From Trichoplax adhaerens (taxonomy: Eukaryota > Placozoa > Uniplacotomia > Trichoplacea > Trichoplacidae): a stretch of 64,000 bases of DNA. The position numbers and the translations under genes are program-made. The stretch spans positions 4,959,193-5,023,192 of the forward strand of contig NW_002060949.1 of assembly GCF_000150275.1 (NCBI RefSeq). Direction: 5' to 3'. Every line of letters begins with the position of its first letter. The stretch's first letter is position 1. The notes under the pieces were generated by a model. It did not search any database, had not been told where the DNA came from, and saw only the letters and a program-made list of their open reading frames with translations. Shown here one piece after another: positions 52,701-64,000 of this stretch.

Positions 52701-55569
52701 CAGCAGTAATAACTGTTATACATTGTCCAGTCCGATCAAAGTTACGATCGATGTAATGCTTTTCTAATACTGGTATAAATAACAAAGAGAAATGATGAAA
52801 TAGCCCTATCAGATCAATTTATTAAATTGATTGTGCTCATTGTACGATGTAATAAACAGGTTACATACAGTTTAAGGCAAGATTCATTGCTTCTAAACAG
52901 TTTCCTTGTGAGTATGAGGAATTTATATTACCATCTTTGCTAGAGCCTGTAGTAGAATATTTAAAGAATATAAAGTGGAAAGAATAACTTCAAAGTAGGA
53001 TTGATATTGAAGATCATCAGGGCAAGATTGCACCGACGTAATCTACAATGTCAAAAAACCCCTGCAAATACAGGCATAACTACCTTCTGGTGTTGTTACA
53101 TTAACATGGCATAAGTACTCTCCAAAATAACGTTTGAGTTGAATTATTATTGTACTCCAGTCATTGCGTCTTTCAGATAGGGTAACAACTCTAAAAGCGA
53201 ATAGAATGCAAATTATATTTGTCAACTTGATGTCAGAATTTATTTACCCTATCATTTCTAAATAGTTATGACATAGATTCCGGAATAGAATCATATCAAA
53301 CCTATAAAAATCTTCATAAGATGGAGAGGTTTCCTTTGTCGCACTAACGTTACCGGATTCTAATAAATCAAAATTACATTCGTAGCCTCCATAAGTTACT
53401 AAAATCTGAATGCTAGCCATTTTGCCAGTGTACGGATAATATTTATTAAAACGATCAAACAATAAAAAGGCGACTTTAAATTTACTGTCCCCTAACCGAA
53501 AGCCTCCAAATTATAAATAGTCCTAGAAAACAATACAATTGTGACATCATGATCACAGGAATTGACCTAAAAGGGAAAGTATCATACTATAATTAATTCT
53601 CTAATCAAAGTATTTTAAATGTAAATATTCTATGGCATATACATATAAATAGCATAGGCAATAAGACTAACTTTCCATTCGTTAAATAAAACAGATAGAA
53701 ATTCAATAGTTTTCTCAAAATATAAATCTCCTGCAAATAGAACAAAGCCGACAAGTTCAAATCCGAAACCATTTAAATTTTACGGTAATAATATTCAATT
53801 TTATCATTGACGGTAAATATAGATATATTATATCGAACATATTGCTGGAAAGACCTCCTATATCGAATTCCCACATCTCTCTGCTCATTTGTATCATCAA
53901 AAATATCATTGCTCTTGAAGATCGGAAGATGATCTAAATGGCAACACACGTGCGTTAGATATCACCTTCTTACTGCTCAATAAATTCGTAACACAAGTAT
54001 AGTGACATTCTATAATTATAACTATAATGAACCCTTATACATACACGCTAATACCTTGGTATTTTTAGATATATATCCGCTATTTCCAGCAATAATTCTA
54101 TCACTATTTCTAAACCAAAGTTTATCTATCTGGCACCTAATTATAATATACTGTGAGATGGCTAAAGATGAAGCAATAAACAGATTCTTCTCAGTTGCTA
54201 AGTACCTGATACAGTCGTGTTCAAGTTTGCCTCCATAATACACACACCTATCTCTCTAAATTAGCCAATAAAATGACAATTTTTAAAACATCTTAACAGA
54301 TATCACTTCATAATAAGCAGTACAATAAGGCTAACTTGTACATATAATTTCGTGTATGCCTATAGCATTATGTGTTTAATCAAAATCTATTGGCTGTCAA
54401 GGATAATTTAACTTACCAATGCTTCTTTCAAGCACCACATATCTCTTCGGCCTATATACTGATCCTACATTGTTGTAAATTAATTAAGTTATCATTAGCT
54501 TAAAATAAGCAATCATTCTACTTATTTTTCTAAGCTAATTTTAAATCTATTCCTTTATACCAAAGACTCTTTACCTTAAATGCCAATTCGATAGCATACA
54601 GTTCAATCTCCTACATAAAATCATACAAAATTGCATTATTTTGTGTTTACTTTTTGTATATCCGTGTGTCAGTTTATGTCTTGGTATGGTATGGATATTG
54701 GTACGCTCTAAAAAAATTCATCAATATGCCTACTTCTTGATGGTAATGAGCGAATCAATCGAAAATCTATAACAAGGGCAATTTAATTAAGATAAAATTA
54801 CCTGCTTATCAAGTAGCTTAAGTAAAACTGTCTGATACGCAGTTATACCAAGTACAGACGCTGCATTTTTATGAATTGACACCGTGCCTAATAAATTTAG
54901 ATAGTAATAGCGATCATTGCCAAAATCATATCGTATAATCTTAATATTTATTACGACAGTGTAGTAGCCTACCTTTAGGAATGTCATTGGTTATGGACTT
55001 GACTTGCAAGCTGATACATTTCTCTCTTGTGCAACTACAGTAGGTGCGAGTATAATCGATACAACGTCTAGGTTAGATAAGATTTTATAAATAGTAATCC
55101 CATTTAACCCCATTTAATTCAATTCATCAATAATTCCATGCTCTAATCTTTCAGATTATAATTGTATTATCTAAATATTCTGGTATTCGTACTATTGGAG
55201 ACGTCATTATTTCACTACGAGCGTACATCAATGTAGTAGGACTGCAATCATTTTATGACTCTATCAACTTACTTTTGAGTATCAATACATTGTGCAGCGC
55301 TTGGCAAACAAATTTTGAATACATCCCCGAGTACAACGTCGGGAAAATCTTTACTATTTAAGATTAATTGCCCATCTATGAAAAAAACACAAAATGATGC
55401 GACCTTCAATTCAAAATAGCACTTCATAAGCTAACAGCTCGATCTTTGCAAGCTATCCAGCTCGATACTAATTCACAGACGTGTAAAATTGAAAGTACTC
55501 TACCGCTACCATACCACTATAATTTTCCTGATGGACTCTAGCCTTATATTCATTCAAAGTATCTTTCAT
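46784..55569 (-). CDS. DEPDC5: DEPDC5, GATOR1 complex subunit (Iml1)
   Basis: Large scaffold of GATOR1, the GTPase-activating complex that shuts off Rag GTPases and TORC1 at the lysosome when amino acids are low. Many small exons; not every boundary was fixed. Anchors: start exon 55569-55515 ([11 protein letters not shown], like human YKLVIHKKGFGG); 55375-55273 ([18 protein letters not shown]); near 54470-54420 ([16 protein letters not shown]); 54243-54022; near 53920-53850 ([17 protein letters not shown]); near 53750-53690 ([16 protein letters not shown]); 53462-53043 ([24 protein letters not shown]); near 52775-52685 ([18 protein letters not shown]); 50850-50600 ([14 protein letters not shown]); the DEP domain near 48650-48510 ([18 protein letters not shown]); 48003-47806 and 47740-47570 ([20 protein letters not shown]); and the last exon ending [12 protein letters not shown] 46786-46784. 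All domains of the family seem present. It converges on RAD54B with 158 bp between stop codons. Confidence 0.94.
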
Positions 55570-55690
55570 GTTGATCGAAATCAGGCTGATTGGAGCACCA
55601 TCTCATAATCCATGATAATATTGGGAAAGGCAATGATGATTCATGTCTGTTTATAGTCGAGACCAGCACCTATGGGTGGGCACCGTGGCT

Positions 55691-55785
55691 ACAGTACATG
55701 CTGTACTGTACTGTACGTTAAAGTACAGTACAGTACTGTACTGTACAGTATGTACAGTATACAGTACTGTAATTTATACTGTAAG
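55691..55785. repeat. GTACW palindromic repeat cluster
   Basis: TACTGTACTGTAC and TACAGTACAGTAC units, about 120 bp upstream of the DEPDC5 start codon. The Tyr/Cys/Thr/Val-rich open frames across it are repeat products. Confidence 0.9.
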
Positions 55786-56020
55786 ATTTGTCGAACTTCT
55801 TTACAAAGCTTACAGTATGCATTTGTAAGGTTTTGTATGAAGCTTTATAATTCATACTAAAGCTTATAAATTAATTGGTACTTAAACGGTATACTGTAGA
55901 ACCGATAAGTCTAAGTTTAATTGGTACGGCTCTGGTTTCAGCATTGAAGGTTCTCGACGGTTCTGATTCGAAATTTTTGTAAATGTGCATGCAGTACCAG
56001 AACCAAACCTTCGACAGGTG

Positions 56021-56130
56021 TACAGACAGTACAGTACAGTACAGTACACTGTACAGTACAGTAAGTACAGTATAGGAGAGGTCTTACAGTACAGTATACT
56101 GTACGGCGTATACGGTATATAGTACTGTAG
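56021..56130. repeat. GTACW palindromic repeat cluster
   Basis: Second cluster in the same head-to-head region, with a run of TACAGTACAGTACAGTAC near 56029-56050 and a degenerating tail to 56130. Confidence 0.88.
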
Positions 56131-58075
56131 ATCACGTGATTGTGTTTTATTTGTTTATTTATACTGTATATATAAGATGTAAGATGTCCACAGCATCTTC
56201 AATCATAATTAACAAGTGCTCGCTAACTGTCGAAAACAGTGATACAACTGTTCATCACTCTGTGTAATTCTTCTGTCCTATCTCCTGTATTCTTTGGTAC
56301 TTCTGTTTGCAACCTGTACTACATTTGTTGATTGTTCTTATAATAAACTCTGCTAACTTATCTGCTTTCGTCGCTCAATTACCAATATGATCATTCTTGA
56401 AGCCGGAAAGGTGACATACTGTACAGTGTACACTCAGAAGATAGTATATTAATGTATACAGTTATATATCGTAGCAGGGTTCATGGACTCGGCTTTACTT
56501 ATAACCAGCCTGATCGAATCGAGGATAGGGCATCAAACAGCTAGATGAAATAAGAAACAACGTAGAACATCTTTCGTGACTTTGAAACGATAATATACGC
56601 GTTAATAATTATAATGAATGAATGAATTAATACATATACGATTATATATGTATCATTCAATAATTTATCGCTTAATATCCTTGTTTTAACTATGCGCCGT
56701 GTATACATGTATATCTGAATAGTTTTGATAATGTAGCAGTTTTTTTTTTATTTATTTGAAGCTTTCAGTCATAATATTTACCATAGCTTTTCTTATATAG
56801 CTTCAAGGATTGCAAATTTACTGCTTTATTACGGAGTATTTCCACTCTAAAATGAGGTGACTGATGTAAAATTGGCCATTTTATATAAGACTTAAGATTC
56901 AATCTTAATACTAATAACATCACTTTATTATCAAGATATTCTACATCAAAAAGGAAATAATTACCAGCTTTACCTAATTTACAATTAAAATATCGCTAAT
57001 CAATATGGTTCAAAATTGAGATCTCGCCAAAAGTAAGACATTATTAAAAATATTGAACAGTTAATACTTATAATCTACGAAAATTAGCATTTAGCCGTCT
57101 GGAAAACATACAGAAAATTGGATGCAAAATGTAATTTATAAAAGTCAATCATGTTACTTTAAAGTCAATATGCTCTAGGATAGAAAGGGTAAGCGCACTA
57201 TAACAGAGGTTGTGTAAGAAAAATTATAGTTACTATTATGGTTAGTTACTTTAAATGAGCTAAACAATTGCAAATTATCATAACATTCAAATCTACATTG
57301 AAAAGTTGACATTTAGCAAGAAATTCTCGCTTGGAAATAACTCTACGATATGCTCTATTATAGCTAGTTGTTTGATACCGTATCCTCGATCAGACTAGAC
57401 TTGAAGACGTGCAAAGTCCAATTTATCAATCAAAACACCGACGGACAGAATTATCCTCTGCTCAACCACTAGCTAATATTCCGTATATGCCATTGGTATA
57501 CAGTCCATAGACTAGCAAGAGCCTCGAAGAACTGACAAACCTTGGTCTGTCCAACGCCTAAACATTATGTAAACATCTAAAAAACAATCTGGTGAACTTC
57601 CGTTAGACCTTCCCCATTCTTCATGACCTTTAGCGTTCATAACAAGGCTGCAGTATTATTCCTTATACTGAGTATTGCATGCTTCTAGTATAAACTATCA
57701 GAAATTTATCATTATGGTGTTAATACAATTAATTAAAATTTTAAACAGACTGTAATGAAATACAATAAAGGAAATGTGTTATTTTTGATGGGAGGGATCT
57801 AATTAATCACAGCCTACTGTTTCCTTTATGTACCAGTGGATCTTTGCATGCACCCGCATCGGCTGCTGTAAACTGTAGTGTTTTGCACTAACTTGCACCG
57901 TAGACGCTACTATTTACCCCACACTTGGTACATAATTTAGTTCTTTTTCAAAAACAAGCCCTGAGGTCATCCACGGTGTCTCGGTGAAAATTCCTGCTGT
58001 GCAATTCTTATTTCCAACCTCGTTCTTTTCAATTTGTGAGGTCGCATTCGCTTAAGTGAACCTGGTTTCATAAAC

Positions 58076-61000
58076 ATGTCGATCAAGAAAAGTAATTTTC
58101 CTGATATAAAAATCCCTGAAGGGACTGTCTTCGATGTTGTTTTTAGTAACCTAGAGGAAAGAAAAGATCTCGTACTTTTGGTAAATCTCTATTTACCGTC
58201 TACTATAACTTGCAAATAGCTTATCATTATATACGAGTAATGTAACTTATCATTAAATCGATGCAATACCTACACAGACTCTGCCAACTAGGAAATCATT
58301 TCTATACTTTGATACCAATAGTCTCTTTAATTGCGGTTATCGTGACCTCAATAATCAAAACAAAATTGCCGATAGATATATTCACATTTGCACTAATTTT
58401 GCGTTATACTTTACAAAATTAACTATTGCAATCCTGTACGATATGCTTACAGTAAGATACATTATATTGCTTAGATTTGAAGATTCTAAAGCCTTGCTAA
58501 TGCACTAGTAATATCCGTACAGAACTCTGATGTTATCATAATTTTATTCAAATTACAAGTAACAAATTTCTTTAGACCATTCATAGTAGCTACGATCGAA
58601 ATCAAAATACGCTATAATACCAATTGATTGCATTCTGTTATTTATTTAACTTTTATTTAAATACCAACTGAACTTTTAATCAAGAAAGTATACTTTATAA
58701 ATTTTTAAAATGATATTGTTTTCAACGTGATTATTAAGGTTGATGGACTCTCCGATAAGTCCTATACATTACAACAGATGTATGAATTATCCAGACGGGC
58801 ATCTTGTGCTTTACGAAAGCATGGTCTTCGTAAAGGCGATGTTTTAGCAATCATTAGTCCAAATACCCTAGATTATCCAATTATCCAGCTAGCTGCAATG
58901 GCTATAGGTGCTACTATTACAGCTTTCAATCCTTTGTCGACACCTAAGGAAATATCCTATTTGCTAAATGATTCTGGAGCAAGATTTGTAATTTTGCATC
59001 CATTTGTGATTAAAAACTACGAGGCAGCGGAAAATAAAGGCGTTGATGAGAAATTCGTTTTTGGAAATGTCGACGGATACACTTCCATCTCCAGCTTTTA
59101 TGAGTATGATTTACGATATTTAAAAATTAGATCAATTGTATAATTATTATTGTTAATAAATACATTTATGCATACAAGCACCTTATATGTGAACGTATGG
59201 AGAAATTTTCGTACTAGGCTAGATGTTATGCATTAGATATATAATTAATAACTGTTATTAAATTCGAGAATACACTACCCAAGAATTAGAGAAATAAATT
59301 ATAAAAAAAATTTAGAAAATATGAAATTAGTAGACATATAATTGAGTATTTTACTACGTAGCACCTACACTAGTACTACACCATCCAGTAAATTGCTTTT
59401 ACGAAGATACATTGTGAAGAATATCACAATATTTGTCTATCCATTACTGATGCGATACTTTTCCCATGGATAGGGAAGATGACTCCACATTTATGGTCGA
59501 TGAAACTATTGATGTTAAAGAAGATGTTGCAATGATGTTTTATTCAAGTGGTACTACAGGCTTACCTAAAGGAGTCATGCTTTCCCATCGCAACATTAAC
59601 TCAATCTTCGGAATGGCTGATGTTATAAATGAATTGCATCCTATTTTCTTTGTGGGAAAAGTTTGTTTTGGTCTCTTACCGTTCTACCATATTTATGGTA
59701 GTATCCTAGTACTATTTTTGCGCATGGTAACCAGTAAAAAGCTAATTATTGTACCTCGATTCGATCCTGAAGGTTTTCTTGCTGCTATTCAGAAATATAA
59801 AGTAAGTACGATGATATTTATTACATAAACGATGTACACCTTTGATCTATATCTTATATATCTACGTGTATCAGCATAACATAAACATATAATAGTTTAT
59901 CATTTGACATTTCTTCCCATTAAACTATTCTTGCATTATATACAAAGTAAAAAGTATCGTCTATTTCTTATTTATTGACAGATTGAAATGCTCAATCTAG
60001 TACCACCGCTCATAAATTTCCTCGCTAAAAGTCCATTAGTCGATAACTTTGATTTGTCTAGCGTATCAAGTGTCTTTAGCGGAGGAGCAAGTTTATCTCC
60101 TGAAGTTGGTCAACTAGCAGCGAGTCGGCTAAATTTACAACTGATATATCAAGGTAAATACTTTTGTAGATTATTAAGAAACGCCGAATTCAAAATTCAT
60201 ATGTTATGTTGACTATCGTACCATACAACTTTATAACATGTAAATTATCCTTCAGGTCTATTCTTCCTAATCTAACCAATATTAACCTCCATAATTTCCT
60301 CATCAGGTTTTGGAATGACTGAAACAACCGGTGCATGCCACTTTCCTCCACCAGGTAAACGGATAGATACCATAGGGTATCCTTTACCCAGTATGGAATG
60401 TAAGGTTGGTACATAGCGAATAGCTAAATATGCCTAATTTATTAGCACAAATACTAGACTTTCTATCTACGTAAAAATGTTACGAAATTATGCAAAATCA
60501 TACTTCGAATTTGCAACACATTTACAGATTGTCGATAGTGAAAGTAAAAAATTAATGGGACCAAATGAAGTTGGCGAATTGCGTGTTAGAGGTCCAAATG
60601 TCATGTTAGGCTATTGGAAAAAACCTAAAGAAACTTCTGAAACAATGGATGAAGATGGCTTCTTGAGAACTGGTGACATCGGCTACTATGATGATGAGGG
60701 ATTATTCTATTTAGTAGATAGAATTAAGGAACTTATCAAGTATAAGGGATATCAAGTAAGTTATCCCGGATGAGTTTAGCATCATTCATTACGCTATTAG
60801 CTTTGATAATGTGCTGGTGAAGCTTACAGAATTTTTTTGCATTTGCATTACCAGGTTGCTCCGGCTGAATTAGAGGCAATTCTAAATGGACATCCAGCAG
60901 TACTTGAATCAGCTGTTATTGGTGTTAAAAATGAAGAAGCTGGAGAATTACCAAGAGCTATAATAGTAAAGAGGCCAAATCAAGGTTTGAGAGTACCAAC

Positions 61001-61216
61001 AGACGTGTCCAATATTGATACTATGGTATCAGAGTTTTAATTTTTTTTACTAATTTTATAGATGTCACAGCTGAAGATCTAATCACTTACGTTAATGAAA
61101 AAGTTTCACCTCAAAAGAAATTGAGAGGTGGCGTCATTTTTGTTGCTGATGTTCCAAAATTGCCAAGTGGAAAAATACTACGCCGAGCTCTACGTGAACA
61201 GTACGGAAAGGCTTAG
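58076..61216 (+). CDS. 4-coumarate:CoA-ligase-like acyl-CoA synthetase
   Basis: ANL-superfamily adenylating enzyme: activates a carboxylic acid with ATP to an acyl-AMP, then forms the CoA thioester. Eight exons: 58076-58180, 58739-59103, 59474-59801, 59982-60153, 60307-60404, 60528-60755, 60855-60984, 61062-61216; phases agree and give 526 residues, the usual size. Motifs are the P-loop FYSSGTTGLPKGVMLSHRN, FGMTETTG, LRTGDIGYYDDEGLFYLVDR with the hinge Asp, IKYKGYQVAPAELE, and the C-terminal PKLPSGKILRRALRE with the catalytic Lys. The last residues, QYGKA, are not a peroxisomal SKL-type signal, unlike firefly luciferase and many relatives, so a cytosolic location is inferred. The substrate (aromatic, medium- or long-chain acid) cannot be read. 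The donor of exon 7 (G|GTTTGA) was chosen because it is the one that restores frame into exon 8. Confidence 0.93.
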
Positions 61217-63845
61217 TATCGAAATGCGTCGCTATAACCCATCGTAGCTTATGGCACTTTAATATGGACCAATTTTAGAAATATTGTTTGCTAATTTTAT
61301 TATTATTTTATTTTCTTCTATCGTAATTGCCAAGCTTTCGTGTGTTGTTGTAACGAAGTTTTTAACAGTAAAGTACACCATATTAAACTAATAAAAGATA
61401 GCTACAGTGTTGTTGAAATTAAAAACAATTGGAATTAGTACCTACCTGCATGCATTATATTATATGCGTATCATCAAGATGCTCACTATCGCCTCCATAT
61501 TTCGGGTACGTAAATACAATACTGTAGTATCTTAATTAAAACGTTTGGCATAAGCCGGTTTAATAAGTTGTGTTGAGAGAAGGGTTTGTCTAAACTAGCT
61601 TGAAGCTGTTAAAAGATCCCACAATAAAGTTACTCAGAAGAAGTACTAGTACTAATCACTCTCGATACCCGTTTCTGTAACACGACATTATACCAAGGTT
61701 GATTATATAAATTAATTATATGCAGAATTGATCACTGCCTTTTTCAGTCAAGTCGATTAATTGATCTTGTCTACTCTTAGTCATGGAGTTAGACAGTGAG
61801 TGAGCTATAGTAAACATGAGCCAGCATCAAAATTTTTAACTCTTCAAAAATTAACACGAGCACGCACACACACATTTAATGGCATCTATATCAACAGTAA
61901 TTATTATTGGCAACCATGATTTACAAATTAGATCGGACCTACATTCTACAAATAATACGACGTAATTAAATATCACGACATATGTCCTAGGACTAAAAGC
62001 AACCGTAACTACCAACAGCTTAAAGGCGGAGTCAATCATGCGCAACATGCGGCATATATGAAACCATTTCTTCAAAGTATGTAAACTAATTTAAGACTAA
62101 ATGATAATTTTATACCACTTAACAGGTGCTAATTCAGTTTATTCTTGTACAATGTACAACCTGTCAAAATCCGGTATTCATTTGTTCAGTTTCAACTAAT
62201 TTTGGGTTAGTATCGGTGTTAAAGAAGTTTTAACAAAGAGTCATACAGTCAATACTTCTGTATACAGCAAAATGCCTATTGCAGTCCATAAATACAATTT
62301 ATGCCTGATGTAATCACCGTATCATATAACAGTACTGTCGTTAAATGACTACAATATAATTCACTTAATTTTATGGCCTATAGCGTATTCTCATATACCG
62401 TTTATTAAGCCTCGTACGTTAGTGCACTTATAACATTTTTAATGTACATAACTTGTAAGTACGCTTACTGTAGCATAAATATCATTGCTATTTTATGCAA
62501 TTTTAGTACTATATGTATCACAGATATACAATTTTACCCTTCCTAATTATGAGTACTCAAAACCAATTCAACTAAGTCATAAGGATTACAGCTATAATAT
62601 GTGCTATTAAAAGTGTTGATCGAAATGTAATGGAATTGACTTACCGTCTGTGTATTGACTTCAAAATTAATAATTAGTACGTCCTTCTGAGCTATCAAAC
62701 TAAAATACATCTAATATAGTCTTTTACTGAACGGTAGTTTATCATGAGTTTTTATTGTAGCAAACAGGCTACAGCAGCATGCTTTTTAAATTAAAGGAAA
62801 TCAATAACGCTAGATTTTTATCTAATTCTGATCCAAGATTCAGCCAGACTCAATCCCATTCGACCATCATATGAGGAGATATACGGTACAGAATACACGT
62901 AATGCAATTTAACTGAAATTAATGGCTAAATTAATAATTTTAAAATTAGTTTATAAAGTTATACCAGTCTTGATCAGTTCTATTAAAAGCAAATTTAGAT
63001 AAAGTTAAAACTTTAGCTCCATATAAATAAGCCTTGGACATATGGAGTCATCATAAGGAAACTGCATCACATTATAGCACCATTCCCACTCATTTCCACT
63101 ATTGAATATGCAAGCTATTATCAAACGTTATGAAATAATGCTAGTACGTAATGTGTAATAAATGTACTGTGCATACATCTGTACGAAAGTAGCACGCATA
63201 AATTTACTACTGTACAGGAAATTGAGATAATAGCACCGAAATAATCTATTATTCTCATTATTTTTCCGCACGTACGCGTATGCAGTAAATAAGATCATTT
63301 TTTGCCATCTGTAAAATTTTATTTGTAGGCTACGATGTTGTAGTTTTAACCTGTCTTCACTTACCTATAAAAGCAGCTGTATAAATGATTATTAGATTAC
63401 TTGGTAAATAATAAGGTGAAAGTAGACGATTACTTTTGAGGACATTTTCAGAGCTAAAATTACTAGACTGGACTATATTTTCAACAGAAAATACTCCTAG
63501 TCTTTAATGTAAGGTAATAAAACGAATAGTTTCTCTTTTATATATATATATAACCTATATGCATATACATGTATAAAAGTGTCGTACATATACCATACCG
63601 AAGGTAAATAGCGTTGCATTTTAAAGCAATATACGTATATCTTAAAATCTGAGCACTATTAAAGAATAAAAGATGTGAGTAAAAATTTTAAGATAACATT
63701 TACTGAGTGCTGCACAGCTACAGCCACAAGACCGGTAATGTCTAATTATATTAATCTGTTATATCTGCTACACAGATAGCCAGTCAAGCAGTAGGCAAAC
63801 GAAAACACACGGTCAAAGTTGTTTTACCATGCATATAACATTTCT
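61217..63845. other. Tail-to-tail intergenic region
   Basis: 2.6 kb of AT-rich sequence between the 3' ends of the acyl-CoA synthetase and adenosine kinase. Only isolated GTAC motifs (near 62330 and 63210). No exon, RNA gene or array recognised; the minus-strand frame 61851-62075 has no recognised features. Confidence 0.6.

Positions 63846-64000
<155 letters not shown>

Larger units (their letters stand above)
55570..58075. other. Head-to-head intergenic region
   Basis: 2.5 kb between the 5' sides of DEPDC5 and the acyl-CoA synthetase gene. The DEPDC5-proximal 560 bp carries two GTACW clusters (55691-55785 and 56021-56130). The remainder (56150-58000) is AT-rich with no recognised exon. Confidence 0.65.

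Noticed and set aside
54002-54238. 78-codon plus-strand frame
   Set aside because: Antisense shadow of a DEPDC5 exon.

Overview
The window is nuclear DNA of an animal. It is AT-rich, and its genes carry many short introns with ordinary GT..AG ends. Several families are animal-type: a TGF-beta type I receptor, a rhodopsin-like GPCR, SLC46-like transporters and a RAD54B very close to the vertebrate protein. Compact genes, small introns and mostly intact ancestral animal genes suggest an early-branching animal. A placozoan (Trichoplax or a relative) is my best guess, but this is inference from gene content and style, not a database match.

I can support twelve protein genes. In order they are: SLC46-like transporter 1 (-, 186-1926, first exon not found); SLC46-like transporter 2 (+, 8309-10620); RPLP2 (-, 12434-12867); a GPCR with a frame break before helix 7 (+, 15433-16469); a BMP/TGF-beta type I receptor (-, 20603-25485); HSPBP1 (+, 27352-30340); cathepsin C (-, 31520-33154); a GT31 beta-1,3-glycosyltransferase (-, 35346-36701); RAD54B with 28 exons (+, 38444-46625); DEPDC5 (-, 46784-55569); a 4-coumarate:CoA-ligase-like acyl-CoA synthetase (+, 58076-61216); and the 3' end of adenosine kinase (-, 63846-64000). 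Exon ends were placed by hand from splice signals, codon phase and remembered family sequence.

Strands almost alternate, so intergenic regions are either head-to-head (shared 5' side) or tail-to-tail. Head-to-head regions carry the repeats: clusters of palindromic GTAC tetramers separated by one A or T (written GTACW below) and three unrelated tandem arrays (3 x 227 bp at 14129-14808, 5 copies at 26362-27220, about 12 copies at 37230-38320). Tail-to-tail regions are nearly free of them, including a 4.1-kb one. This is the most unusual large-scale pattern in the window.

The genes do not form one pathway; they are a sample of animal housekeeping and signalling functions: translation (RPLP2), Hsp70 control (HSPBP1), lysosomal proteolysis (CTSC), amino-acid sensing to TORC1 (DEPDC5), recombination (RAD54B), BMP-type signalling, glycosylation, lipid or acid activation and purine salvage (ADK). 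I found no CRISPR array, recognisable transposase, rRNA or tRNA gene, and no convincing new multi-gene system.
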